NCBI RefSeq assembly: GCF_003086295.3
Contig: NC_092046.1
Coordinates: 100,977,363 to 101,041,362, forward strand
DNA: 64,000 nucleotides
Direction of reading: 5' to 3'
Source of the DNA: Arachis hypogaea
Taxonomy: Eukaryota > Streptophyta > Magnoliopsida > Fabales > Fabaceae
Shown here: positions 20,628 through 32,004 of the stretch, in pieces
Position numbering within the stretch: the first letter of the stretch is position 1
How the letters are laid out: each line of letters starts with the position of its first letter
The notes under the pieces: generated by a model
Told to the model about the DNA's origin: nothing
Database searches by the model: none
Seen by the model: the letters and a program-made list of their open reading frames with translations, nothing else
Position numbers and translations under genes: made by a program

Positions 20628-21941
20628 TTAAATTATGGAAAAATCACGCTGCTTGAACCTAAACGAAACTTTCGGGCATTCTAGCCTAGTTACCATGGCT
20701 TCATGGGTAGCATTATACACTTTTAAGTCATAACCTAAGGTTACGATCTTCAATCCTAACTCATGGGCTTTCTCAAATGCAATGAATGAATGCGATGCTC
20801 CCGAATCAAATAAAGCATTTAAAATTTGACCAGCCATTTCACAGTTACCTCGAATGAGTGTCTCAGATCCTTCTGCACCCACAGCTGAGGTGGTGAACAC
20901 CCGACCAGTCTGTTGTGCTTTCCTAGCACCTTGCTTTTGCTTCTCCGGACAACTTGCGGCTTTATGCCCCGCCTTTCCATAATTGTAGCACAAACCCCAT
21001 CCGGCCTTGCATGGTGCTCCCGGATGGTGACTCCCACACCTAGTACAGGCTTGATCATTCTGAGGCTGCTTCCCAAACCTTTTCCCTTGGGAGTTATTGC
21101 TGTTTGGCCTCCTAAAAGAACCTCCCCTCTTAAAAGGTGGACCTTTAGGTGCAAAGCTCTTCCCTCGATTTTGTGGAAACGATCCTTTGTGACTTCCTTT
21201 CTCAGCGGGTGCCCTCTTCACGCACTCTTCAGCAACCCTACACTTGTTCACCAATTCAGAGAAATTCCTAATCTCCATTGGTCCCACTGAATTGAAAATA
21301 TCACTCCGGAGTCCTCTTTCGTACTTAATACACTTCCATTCCTCATATTCCACCGGAGTCCCTTGACACATACGAGAGAATCTGAACAGCTCCTCGAACT
21401 TGTCAGTATACTCAGATACAGACATAGTACCCTGCTTCAGCTGCAATAATTCAAGCTCTTTGGCCGTCCTAGCAGAAGTCGAAAAGTACTTCTTATAGAA
21501 TTCCTCTTGGAAGACGTCCCAGGTGATATAATCATCACCCTGCTGCAGGAGGCATCGGATTCCTTGCCACCAATGCGACGCTTCACCAGTGAGCAAATAG
21601 GTAGCGAACTCCACACGCTGCTCTTCAGGTACCACCTACACTTGCAGTGCTCGTTCCATAGCCTGAAACCATGTATCGGCTTCAGTTGGGCTAGTAGTTC
21701 CCTTGAACTTCGGTGGATTAACCTTCAAAAAGTTCGCCAGTGTCATCGGGCCCTGAACTCCATCTCCGTCATTACCATGGTTGTTCATCTATTGGCCAAG
21801 AGCCTCAGCAGTGGCTTGCATAGCAGCAGCCATGTTCTCCAACGCAGTTATAAAGTTCACCGGATCATTAGGGTTAGTCTCCGGCGCACGAGCATTAGTA
21901 CGACCTCTCCCACGACTTCTACCGCGTACACGAGACGCCAT
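20628..21941 (-). pseudogene. Element D Gag with zinc knuckles and protease start (broken)
   Basis: The likely start is the ATG at 21941 (MASRVRGRSRGRGR, basic N-terminus). A stop after about 50 residues (ALGQ then TAG near 21790) and another near 21637 break it. The long open part, 20628-21635, holds the capsid motif FATYLLTGEASHWWQG and the nucleocapsid. One knuckle (CTRCGSHHPGAPC) is complete; the second reads CYNYGKAGHKAASC, so its second Cys is replaced by Tyr. Then comes the protease active site FDSGASHSF. The frame is lost at about 20628 in the protease. Gag packs element RNA into particles. Confidence 0.85.
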
Positions 21942-22143
21942 CTGGTTCCTATACACACCAAACAATCGATATTAAGTTGATCAGTCTCAATATCGGAAGT
22001 TTAGTGCTTCAAAGTCCCAAATGCATGCTCATGAACGTTTATGCCAACTATATCAAGTAGATATACTAACAGCACATAACACACACACAGAGAATGCCCA
22101 GAAGCATAGTCAGTCCATTCCTCAGGCTCTACAGGAACGAACT

Positions 22144-22155
22144 GCTCTGATACCA
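22144..22155 (-). other. Primer binding site for initiator tRNA-Met, element D
   Basis: The plus strand reads GCTCTGATACCA, the 3' end of plant initiator tRNA-Met, three bases from the LTR at 22159. This is the usual primer of Tekay and many other chromoviruses. Confidence 0.9.
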
Positions 22156-22158
22156 TAA

Positions 22159-25100
22159 TGTAACACCCTACCATACAGAGTCTTATGCTTAAGTCATAAT
22201 TTAGAGATGGCAAGGTATTACGACCTCTAAAACAAAAATTTAGTACGTATAGTAGTATGAATAATTGATTATAACTAGGAGCCTTTGTAAAAAAAGGGTA
22301 AACAAAAACCGTAACGCGAACGCGCAACACTCCGATCGATAACGTAACGAACAAGGATAAACCAACGCGAGATCATATATATAAAGAGTGTCAAAAACGA
22401 GAATATCAAGACTCAAAATCCGGCTGCGAAGATAACCGGTCCGAGCATAGCAATATATACATACGATAAAATAAGAAAAACCCCAAAAGAATCCCAAAGG
22501 GACACAATTGCAGAAACCTTTTCTCCAAAACCTCCTATAAGAGGAGTCATCATAGTTGTATTATTTAATGGAGATAAAAGTATCTAAACAAGATATATAA
22601 ACCAAAACAGAGTCCCGAGAACAAGGATCTTCGCTAATCCAGAAGTCTCCAGCATGCCTCAACGAGAAGCCTCGCGTCCTGCATCTGAAAACCACAAAAT
22701 CCGCATGGGTGAGAACCAGAGGTCCCCAGCACAGTAACAGCTTCCACATATATAATACATAATAATAGAGGAAAGCCGAAGGCAATCCTAGAACTTCCTC
22801 CAGATAATATCAAAGCTTATAAACAAGCTAAACCGTAAGTGGCAACTGACTAAAGATCCTTCAGTCTAACTAATACTTCCCTTTCCAATTCCTTCAGACC
22901 TCCCAACCACCAGCAGGAGTATAATACAGCAAACACAATTATATCAGACAAGAGATTTACAAATAGGAACAGATAAGGCATTTAGACAATTAGCAAGTAA
23001 TATGCAGTCAAATAGACAATCACAAACAATTCATATAGTATGCATATGATGAATACCTGTCCCTAGTGGCTGATGATATCATCTGTCGGTTATAGAGCCA
23101 ACCCGACAAGTCCTGGTAGCTAACCATTGGACTGTCCCTCTGTCGCGCATCCCCAACTCGAGTTATACTCATCATAAACTTGATCATAATCATGATCCAT
23201 ATCCATCACCCTCACTGGTGAATATTTACGGGGGCGAGCTCATCCGGGCCTTTCACAATGCCCGGCCACACTTACGACATATGGTTAACAGAGCTTCGAG
23301 TCTCAACCTGGAGCACGTGGTGGCTAGCCACTGCTACTACCCAGGGAAACCCTCATCTCCGATGGTGGAAGTGAAAACATTCACAATTCATTCAACAGTA
23401 TATATGCATTTATACTTAGCCATAAACATGGCTCCGCCGTCACACGGCATAATCCAGCCATCCGGCTCACAGTTAAATCCATAACCAGTCAATTCATTAA
23501 CAATTATGGCCCTTCGGCCCATGGCATAACAAGCACTTCCATCGCCAATCTTCGCATCTCACATAATCATCTTTGATCCTCAATGATCATCCATTTTCTC
23601 TTTCTTCACTCGCAAGTTACCACACTCACTAGCCCCTTTTCTCATTGCTAGGCATATCATAATGATTTGAGACATAAGTGGTGAGATCGGAGGCTTAGAA
23701 GTATGAAATTTGGCTTTTAAAACTCAAAAATCAACTTTGGGGTGAAAACAGGGCCACGCGTACGCGCACTCCACGCGCACGCGTGGATGGCCTTAAAACT
23801 CATCGACGTGCAAGCGTCATACGCGCGAATGCGTGGGTTGAAAATTAGCCAAACGACGCGCAAGCGCCAGCCACGCGTACGCGTGGGTGCTCTTGTGCCC
23901 CAGGCACAAAACTGGCACAACTCTGGCACAACTCTCGGGAAAATGGCTGGGCATTTAGTGCAGCGCATCGACTGGCCCGCGCACACCATGCGCACGCGTG
24001 GATGGTGCTTTCTCGAAGAACGGCGCGTACGCGCCAAGTGCGTCTACGCGCGGGGGGTGAGTCTGCCAAAATTTTTCTAAGTTAAAAGCTGCAGAATTCA
24101 CAGATTCAACCCCCAATCTTCCGACGGACATAACTTCCTCATTTTAAATCGTTTTTCACCCGTTCTTCGAGCGGCATGGACATCCCGGATCCAATTTCAT
24201 TTCTAAACAGATTTGGCACAAATCAGAGATCCGTAATCCAAGTTATGTCCCGTCAAAGTATGCCTAAAAACCATGTTTTCATACAAAACCACAAAGTGCC
24301 ATTTTCAAAACAAGCCACTTTCAACTCTTTTCAAAATCAATCAAAACATGCCAATTTCAACCCTTCTCTTTGAAATCATTTAAAATGTACCAAAATCAAC
24401 AACAAGCCATCCTCAACTCACACATTGACCCTTTACCCAAAATTCCCAAAGTCACCATCCAACCATTTTAACACTTCTCAATCAAATGGCTAAAGGACAA
24501 ACACAATATCATGTCATACATCCTCCCTCATCCCAATTTTCAATAATACCATTTTCAATCAACAATCATTATACATAATCAACATCATACTCACCATCAA
24601 CATGGTACCACCCACCAATTCAACCTTAATCATCCATCAAGCATATATCACAACATGCATTTCTCATATATCACACAATCAAGGCATCAATATTCATAAT
24701 CACATATATGAACACATCATATATCTCAACCACTCAACAACACCAACAATTCAATGCCTATCTTAGGGCCTCTAGCCTAAGTATTTCCTACCACATTACA
24801 TATTAGATACAGGAAACTGAAACCATACCTTAGCCGATTTCCCAAGCTCAACCGGAGCACTTCCAAACCACTTGTCCACAAGCTCTCGAGGTATCAACAC
24901 CTCCAAGAACAGATTTTATCACACAAAACCCTCTTCCAAGCTTTCCAAGATCACCAATCAAGTTCCAATATTCACATATACACAACCTAAGCCACAATCA
25001 TCATACCCATATACAACATCTCAATACCCAAACCTCATAGAACACAAATTACACTAGGGTTGAGAATCTTACCACACCCAAGGTCCAAGGAGACAAGATT

Positions 25101-25641
25101 AACCTTCTCCTTCAAGAGAGTTGGGCCCTATAACATCAAAGAACCCACAATCTCAACATTTTTGCTCATGAAACACGAAATCAAGGCTGGAATTTCGAAG
25201 AGAAAAACGTGGCTTACCTCAAGATTGGTTGTATGGATTTTGTAGAGCTCTCCGCGATGAACGCGTGGCCGCAAACGGAGCGGCAATCGGAGCTCTAGAT
25301 CAAAAGTTATGGTGGTTTGAAGATCAAGTGAGAGATAGAACTTGAGAGAGTGTTCTTCTCCTCCCTCACTCCATTTCAGTGTGTGTGTGTGTTTAATGAG
25401 GAGAGAGAATGCTGAAAACTAGGGTTTTGGTTTAGTCATGTTGGGACAAGGGCCCACTTTGGGTCCGGTCGGCCCGGTTTGGCCTGTTCGGTCCAATCTT
25501 GGTCCGATTTCCATAAAATTGGTACCGAAATTCTCGTCTCACTCTCCTCTATCACATTTAGCCATAAAAATAACATTTTTGGATTTCTAGAATAAATTCT
25601 CATTTATGGGTTAATTAGCCGTTAATTAACCGGGTCTTACA
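22159..25641 (-). repeat. Element D right (5') LTR
   Basis: 3483 bp, TGTAACACCC to GGTCTTACA. It matches the left LTR throughout except for element E. The GC-rich palindromic array is at 23750-24060 and the CAAGTTATG module at 24115-24245. On the minus strand a TTTAAT-rich stretch precedes the GA/CA-rich region near 25380 (GTGTGTGTGT), where promoter elements would be expected; no clear TATA box is called. Confidence 0.92.
23750..24060. repeat. CGCGTACGCG palindromes in right LTR of D
   Basis: This is the counterpart of 15550-15870. Differences between the copies are mainly C/T and G/A at CpG sites (for example CGCGCGAATGCG versus CGCGTGAATGCG), as expected from methylcytosine loss. Confidence 0.85.
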
Positions 25642-25646
25642 TGCTA

Positions 25647-27770
25647 AGCTCAAGAGAAGCTATAAAGATGAAGATGAATGGTAAAATATATGAAATGCAG
25701 CCTATGAATGCAACTACATGCTAAATGCTTTTACTTACTTGGTTAAGAGTAAATAAGTTCTTCAAGACAAAAGTAATTCAAATTCCACTAATTCAAATCA
25801 TACAATAAAAAGCAAGTAAACTTGTAAGAAGATAGCTCATGAAAGCAGGGAACATAGAATTAAGCATTGAACCCTCACTGGTAGTGTATATCACTCTAGT
25901 CTCTCAAGTGTATAGGGTAATTCACTCTACTCTTCTCTAGTCATGCTTTCTAAACTTTGTTCTTCATCTAACCAATCAACAAATATTTAGTATACCAATG
26001 CAAATATCATGAGGTCTTTTCAAGGTTGTAATGGGGCTAAGGTAAGGGTAAGGGTATATATATATGGCTAACTGAGCTTTATAAAGTGAATCCTTGATTA
26101 GTCTAAGATCTCACCTAACATATACATACTTTATATAATTTTAAAATGCTTTATCTAGCTACCCAAATTTTTCCCACTTTTGTATTACATGCTCATGTAT
26201 CAAACTTATTTATTTATTTTTTTTTTGAATTTTGTCCCATGTGCATTGATTCTTTTTATTTTGCATTTGGGGTAATATTATTTTTCTTCTCTTTTTTTTT
26301 GTATCCCCTTATTTAATTACTTGATATTTTTTTTTCAATGCACATGGTAATTTAATTATTTTGATTTCACATGAGCATGCTTCCCAAATTTTCAAATTAC
26401 TTATTCAATTTAATTCCCTACTTTTTCATATCATCCCATGTTCCCATGAAATTCTCCACACTTAAATTATACACAATATCTATCTTAAGCTAACCAAGGA
26501 TTCAATTGGGGTATTTAATTTTTTTTCTGCTTAAGGCTAGTGATGTGGTAAAATATAGAATAAATGGGATTAAGAGGCTCAAGGTGGTAAACAAAGGTGA
26601 TTGAAAGGGTAGGCTTATTTGGGATAAGTGAGCTAATAACAAATAATGGCCTCAATCATATGCAAGCATGTAAATATACTAAATAATGGACATATAGACT
26701 GAAACAAAGTAAAGATTGCAATCATAAAGAGGAAAACACACAAGAATAAAAATTTATGGTTAAATAATGTAACCATATAAATAAGCTCAAAGTCTCACAG
26801 GTTGTGTGTTCTCTGGCTCAAAAACCATGTTCCAAATACAACTTCCAAACAAGTTTAACACAAAAAATTTTTAAATTAGTAAAATACTATAAAAATTTCT
26901 TGAAAAATAAAATATTACTTCAACCAAGTAGTAACTAAATGCATAAAATCAAATAAACATGCAATTAAATATGCAAATGCAATAACTAACAAAAAAAACA
27001 AACCATCGGTGTTGAGATAGAAGAGTAACTAACCCATGGAGATCGGTATCGACCTCCCCATACTTAAAGATTGCACCGTCCTCGGTGCATGCTGAGATAT
27101 GCAGGTGGACGGGTTGTTCCAACTGATACTTTCCTTCAAGGATTGTGCAGATGGACTTGTTTGTCTCCCCTTTTAGAAGTTTCTCCCTTTTTCCGTCTTC
27201 GGTGGCCAGCCTGAAAGAAGAGAAAAAGAAGAACAGTAATACCCATAAGTAAAGATAAGAAAATAAATGAAGTATGGGTGGGTTAATGCCAAATGATAAG
27301 GGTCTCAATTACATGGAAGCTTCAACATGTACGTGAGAAAACAATAGAAGCCATGGTATACCAATGGTGCAAAATTTGTAACAATGGGGAAGAGAGTGGG
27401 GGAGGAGAGATAATATAAATTCATGTCAATGCAAAAGTAATACAAATATAAAAGATTGGCATTGATTTAAATAATATTACTCAATCAGAATAAAACAAGT
27501 CACTAAGCACCTAAAATAATTCAAGAGAAGATGCAACAGTTAAATAAGAAAATTTTAACACCAAAGGAAAAATAATTAATTAAGAAAAGAAAATAAAAAT
27601 ATGCACAAAATTGAGATGCAATGAATGAAATATGCAAATAAATTAAGTAAAATAGAATGAAGGTGAAAAGGAATGAGAAGTTAAAAAGATGAAGAGAAAG
27701 AAAGTAAGAAAGGGGAAAGAAAGAAATTAGAATTTAGGGAAGAAAAGATAAGATATTTTGGCTGATCTGG
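25647..27770 (-). other. Element C 3' non-coding internal region
   Basis: More than 2 kb of AT-rich sequence without a supported gene. Near 27050 it holds CCTCCCCATACTTAAAG..., a near-copy of the sequence that abuts the left LTR of C (12264-12285), like an internal second polypurine tract. The open frame at 26949-27308 has no recognisable domain and low-complexity membrane-like stretches, so I do not call it. Confidence 0.5.
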
Positions 27771-27774
27771 ATAT

Positions 27775-28325
27775 TCTGTGCGCCGCATGCGACGCGGACG
27801 CGTGGGTGACGTGGTCGCGTGGTGCGCGATAAGGTCAGGTGACGCGGACGCGTAGGTCACGCGATCGCGTGACCTGATTTGTGCGATTGGCGTGAGGGCA
27901 GCCTCGCGGTCGCGCAACTCTCTGTTTAAATCTCTTTTTGCCAAATTATTAGGTGATGTGGTCGCATGGTTGACGCGATCGCGTGGATGGCCATTTTCTT
28001 AAAATGACGTGGCCGCGTGGGGAACGCGGTCGCGTGGTAGGGCTTGGGCTTCCAGCACAAGTCCAGCCTAATTCCAGCTCAACTTTCGGCCATACACCTT
28101 TTTACGTCGATTTATAGGGCCACGCGGTCGCGTGGGTGACGCGGACGCGTGGGGAGTCATTTTTCCCGCATGACGCGGACGCGTCAGCGAGGCGGTTGTG
28201 TGGATCAATTTGTGCCAAAGGCACGCCTCCAGCCACGCTCTCGCGTGACTCTCTGTTCGATTTTTTTCTTCCCAACGCACTAGTGACGCAGACGCGTCAG
28301 CGACGCTGCCGCGTCGCATGCGTAT
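27775..28325. repeat. GACGCGGACGCGTGG palindrome array inside element C
   Basis: Repeats of GACGCGGACGCGTGGGTGACG and relatives (CACGCGATCGCGTG, GTGGCCGCGTGGGG) stand out as GC islands in the AT-rich interior. The core CGCGNNCGCG is self-complementary. The same words occur at low number in the LTRs of C (11800-11830, 31535-31570). Confidence 0.85.
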
Positions 28326-28464
28326 TTTTTTTTATATAATGCAGTATGCAGAATGCAATGCTAATATGAATGTTATGCAAAACTCTAGGTTCAATACAAT
28401 AAAATAAAATAAAACTCGAAAACAAATAAAACTAAATGAAAAAGGAACGATCATACCATGGTGG

Positions 28465-28476
28465 GTTGTCTCCCAC
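28465..28476 (-). other. Post-ORF hairpin of element C
   Basis: The minus strand reads GTGGGAGACAAC, a variant of the GTTGGGAGGCAAC hairpin found after the last ORF in elements A, B and F, here 50 bases after the stop of the ORF at 28527. Confidence 0.5.
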
Positions 28477-28526
28477 CTAGCACTTTTAGTTAAAGTCCTT
28501 AAGTTGGATATTTGATGAGCTTCCTG

Positions 28527-29912
28527 TTATGGTGGCTTATGCTTGAACTCATCCAGGAATCTCCACCAATGTTTGTGACTCCAATATCCTCCGGGATCCC
28601 AAACTAGGCATGTAAAGCCCTTAAGAAGCTTCAAACAGATTTTTAGGCTCTCGGGGTGACAAATGTCAGAGCAGATTCCAGGATCCCAAATCATGCTTTT
28701 ACACCCATTTTTGTCGGGATCTGTATTTTTCCAGCGGGGTGATAAGTAATTTGAATTCTCACTGCAGCTACCAAACAGCTTCCTAGACCCATTCAATTGA
28801 GCTTTACACCAACCTTTGCGTTTAAACTTAAAGCTTTCAACCATAATGAACCTTGCAGGACAATTCTTACCACTGACCATTTTCCTCTTACTCTTAATGC
28901 CACAAAGAGCTCTAAGTTGGCCATCCGTCTCCAGTAGCCCATTTTCAAGTGAAATTAGAAAGCTAAGGGATATGAATTTTACCCACTTGAATGTTGTGAA
29001 GGATGATGGCAACTTAGGGGGAGGGGTTTCTAATGGACTTGCAAGCTTCACTCCCTTGTGCTCTTCTTTGAAAATTTCCACCTCTTTGCAAGCTTTTTCA
29101 GTTTTAACCTTGTCCTCTTGGTAGCTTTGCTCTAATCCAATCTCTTCTTTATTACTCACCAAGGGCATGGGAGGTTGTGCTTCTTCTTCTTTAATCTCCA
29201 TCTCTTGATTAACCTCTTCAAAGTCTTTAACCATGATATGCGTTGGACGTTGTACACCCTCCTCAGCATCAATTTTAATAGCCTTGGAAGGAGGTTTTAT
29301 AACCTGACTTTCCCATGGAGGTTCAGCATCTCCTAAGTCTTTAACCACTTCTTCCTCTGCAACTATTATGGCTTCCTCCCCTTGTTCCAATACAAAGCCA
29401 CGTTCCTCATTGTCCACAGAAGTTTCTAGTGTCTCCTTCATACTTTGCTCTTCTTTTGATTCTCCACATGTAGCCATGGGAGTTCTTTGAGTGCTCAGAT
29501 ATTGGGAAGCTATTATATTTACTAACTCGCCTAAGGCGGCCACGAAATTTAGCACACTCTTATTCATCCTTTCTTGCCTTTGAAGAATAACACGAAGTCT
29601 GTCATCCATTGGAGGTTGGGGTGGATATGAGGATTCATTGGTTGGAAGAGAGGGTTCATAATAGGAGGGTGGTTTATCTTGATAATGATATGGAGATGGT
29701 GAATATTGAGGTGGTGGTTCATGAGAGTAGTTGTGTTGGAAAGGTGGTGGTTCTGTGTATGGTTCATTTGGCTCATAAGGTGGTTGGTATGGTGGATACG
29801 GGTTAGGGTCATATGGAGGTGATTGGCAGAAAGGGCCTTGTGAGTATGGTGGTCCAAAGTCATGTTGAGGATAGGGTTTATAGGCATATGGTAGTGGTTG
29901 TTGATAGTCCAT
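28527..29912 (-). CDS. Proline/tyrosine-rich ORF of non-autonomous element C
   Basis: The 461-residue protein has no enzymatic domain. Residues 1-105 are P, Y, Q and S rich (MDYQQPLPYAYKPYPQ, YPPYQPPYEPNEPY). About 105-140 is a helical segment (LQRQERMNKSVLNFVAALGEL) followed by TPMATCGESKEEQS. Then an acidic stretch rich in E and K runs to about 290. The layout (aromatic/proline-rich head, short helix, MA-x-x-ESxEE, acidic tail) parallels the ORF-X proteins of B and F, though I see little direct identity. It is the only ORF of the element, some 620 bases after the primer site. The C-terminal 150 residues look less constrained and might be read through a frameshift. Function unknown; probably a gag-like structural protein. 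Confidence 0.65.
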   Translation of the reverse strand: MDYQQPLPYAYKPYPQHDFGPPYSQGPFCQSPPYDPNPYPPYQPPYEPNEPYTEPPPFQHNYSHEPPPQYSPSPYHYQDKPPSYYEPSLPTNESSYPPQPPMDDRLRVILQRQERMNKSVLNFVAALGELVNIIASQYLSTQRTPMATCGESKEEQSMKETLETSVDNEERGFVLEQGEEAIIVAEEEVVKDLGDAEPPWESQVIKPPSKAIKIDAEEGVQRPTHIMVKDFEEVNQEMEIKEEEAQPPMPLVSNKEEIGLEQSYQEDKVKTEKACKEVEIFKEEHKGVKLASPLETPPPKLPSSFTTFKWVKFISLSFLISLENGLLETDGQLRALCGIKSKRKMVSGKNCPARFIMVESFKFKRKGWCKAQLNGSRKLFGSCSENSNYLSPRWKNTDPDKNGCKSMIWDPGICSDICHPESLKICLKLLKGFTCLVWDPGGYWSHKHWWRFLDEFKHKPP

Positions 29913-29989
29913 TGGAGGTGGTTATTGCCATAAGGGTTGATCAAATCCTTGTGGCTCCTCCCATCTTTGATTGTTCATAGTAACAAATA

Positions 29990-30420
29990 AAAATTAAAAA
30001 CGAAAATAAAAATATATTTTAAATTAAAAGGTTATTTAAATTTTGAATTTGAAAATTAAATTTTGATATTTAAAATTTGAAATTTTTGAAATTTGAATTT
30101 TGAAATTTGAATTTTAAATTTTTGAAATTTGAATTTTGAAATTTGAGATTTGAAATTTGAAAAATTTTTAAAATTGAATTTTGAAAATTTTTAAATTTAA
30201 ATTTTGAAATTTGATTTTTAAATTTTGAATTTTTGAATTTAATAAGGAAAGAGAAAAATAATAAAATGACAACAAACTTAAAATTTTTTAGATCAAAATG
30301 AAGAAAACAACTAAAAACAACTTGAAAGTCAAGATGAACACGAAGAACAACTTGAAGATCAAGATGAACACGAAGAACAAATTTTTGAAAAAAAAATTTT
30401 TAATAACTAAATAAAAACCA
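29990..30420 (-). repeat. Low-complexity leader of element C (TTTGAAATTTGAATTT)
   Basis: Between the ORF start and the primer site lies a degenerate run of TTTGAAATTT / TTTTGAATTT words (30010-30240), followed by a duplicated AACTTGAAGATCAAGATGAACACG unit region at 30318-30380. No gene. Element G has a similar leader. Confidence 0.7.
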
Positions 30421-30531
30421 ATAACCTCTTAATTTATGAAAAAATCAAAAATAAAAACAAAAATAAAAACAAATAGACAAGCAAAAAGCAAATATTTACT
30501 ATAACCAATAATAAGGCACACGTTTGCAATT

Positions 30532-30548
30532 CTCCGGCAACGGCGCCA
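30532..30548 (-). other. Primer binding site for tRNA-Asp, element C
   Basis: The plus strand reads CTCCGGCAACGGCGCCA, three bases from the LTR at 30552, with the same single mismatch to tRNA-Asp as in element B. Confidence 0.88.
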
Positions 30549-30551
30549 TTT

Positions 30552-32004
30552 TGATGAGAGGAACTTTTACATGGTCTAGAAATTTGCAGATAAATCCTCG
30601 TTGCAAGTATAGTTTCTAAACCTTCAAAAGTCCTTTCATACAAACGTTTTGGTTGTCACAAGTAACAAACCCCTTTAAAATTGATAACCGAGTATTTAAA
30701 CCTCGGGTCATCTTCTCAAGGAATTGCAGGGAGGTATGTTCTTATTATTGGTTATGAGTCTTGTAAATTAGGGGTTTTAGAAAGTAAGGAAGCAGTATGT
30801 TGAATGATAAGAAAAATAAAATAATAATAATAATAATAAAATAAACTCTTGGCAAAGTATTATAACTGGAAGTCCTATCCTGGTTATCCTTATCAACTGT
30901 AATGAGAATTGGATTTTTCTCCCACTTTGTTAACCTCTAACTATGAAGGTAAGTTAAGTGGATGAATTAATTTTTATTCCTCAGATCCTAATCTTTCCTT
31001 GGGAAAAGTTAGAGTTATTGGAACTCGAATTAATTCTTGAAGAATTCTAATTTTCAATCAACAATGAGTTTGATAACTCAAGAGTCACCAATTATTTAAG
31101 CAAAGCCAAAAGGGAAGAAAGTCTACTTGAATGAAAAGAATTTGGATAAACAGAGAGCATTAATAAATTAAAGAGAGCAATCATAAGTCTGAAATACCTC
31201 GAATTATAAATAAAATATTCAAATCTTAACATGGATATTCATAAATTAAATTGGAAAAGTAAATAAAAGGAACATTGAACTTGGGATCGAGAGGCACTCC
31301 TAAAACTAAGAGAAATCCTAAATCCTAAATCCTAAGAGAGAGGAGAGAACCTCTCTCTCTAAAAACTATATCTAAATCCTAATAACTGTGAATATGAAAG
31401 CTTTCTTTATGAATGGATGCATTTCTCCACTTTATAGCCTCTAATATGAATTTTCTGGGCCGAGAACTGGGTCAGAAACAGTCCAGAAATCGCCGGAGAA
31501 GAAATCTGCTACGCTGGTTTTTCGTCACTGCGACGCGTCCGCATGAAGCACGCGGTCGCATCGCCTAGCGTCAGGGAAACTATGGCATATTATATATCAA
31601 ATCGAAGCCCCGGACGTTAGCTTTCCAACGCAACTGGAACCGCGTCGTTTGGATCTCTGTAGCTAAAGTTATAGCCGTTTGAGTGCGAAGAGATTAGGCT
31701 GGACAGCTTAGCAATTTCTCCAACTTCTTGTATTCCTTCCACTTTTGCATGCTTCCTTTCCATCCTCTGAGCCATTCCTGCCCTGTAATCTCTGAAATCA
31801 CTTAACAAACATATCAAGGCATCTGATGGTGATAAGGGGAAATTAATTTTTGGTAATTAAAAGGCTCGGGAAGCAAGTTTCCAATTATAGAATAAAATTA
31901 GGAAGGAAATATAAAACCATGCAAATATTATGAACAAGTGGGTAAAGAGTTGATAAAATCCACTCAATTGAGCACAAGATAAACCATAAAATAGTGGTTT
32001 ATCA
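30552..32004 (-). repeat. Element C right (5') LTR
   Basis: 1453 bp, TGATGAGAGG to GTTTATCA, matching 10826-12262 with small indels such as two extra AAT units near 30830. The CAAGTTAT-type module is at 31585-31690 next to GCGACGCGTCCGC/CGCGGTCGC palindromes at 31535-31570. Confidence 0.88.

Larger units (their letters stand above)
12301..25641 (-). mobile_element. Element D: Tekay-type chromovirus (Ty3/gypsy), minus strand, pol broken
   Basis: Ends are TGTAACACCC (12301) and GGTCTTACA (25641), flanked by the target duplication TGCTA at 12296-12300 and 25642-25646. It has two LTRs, a tRNA-iMet primer site, and Gag, protease, reverse transcriptase, RNase H, integrase and a chromodomain-like end in the expected order on the minus strand. 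TGTAAGACCCGG...GTTACA termini, very long LTRs, the iMet primer and the chromodomain are typical of the Tekay/Del lineage. Several stops and frameshifts make it defective. Confidence 0.92.
10826..32004 (-). mobile_element. Element C: minus-strand non-autonomous Ty3/gypsy-type element (carries element D)
   Basis: Termini are TGATGAGAGG (10826) and GTTTATCA (32004), with the 5-bp target duplication AGCAT at 10821-10825 and 32005-32009. LTRs are 10826-12262 and 30552-32004. A tRNA-Asp primer site next to the right LTR shows minus orientation. After removing D (12301-25641 plus one target copy) the internal part is about 4.9 kb with one ORF (28527-29912) and no pol. By eye the LTRs differ at roughly 3% of positions plus small indels. 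Confidence 0.9.

Noticed and set aside
20913..21980. Plus-strand ORFs of 125 and 157 codons
   Set aside because: They are antisense shadows of the D gag, which has clear domain motifs on the minus strand.
23742..24080. ORFs on both strands in GC-rich repeats
   Set aside because: The CGCGTACGCG array is open in several frames because of its composition; the copy in the other LTR does not keep the frames.
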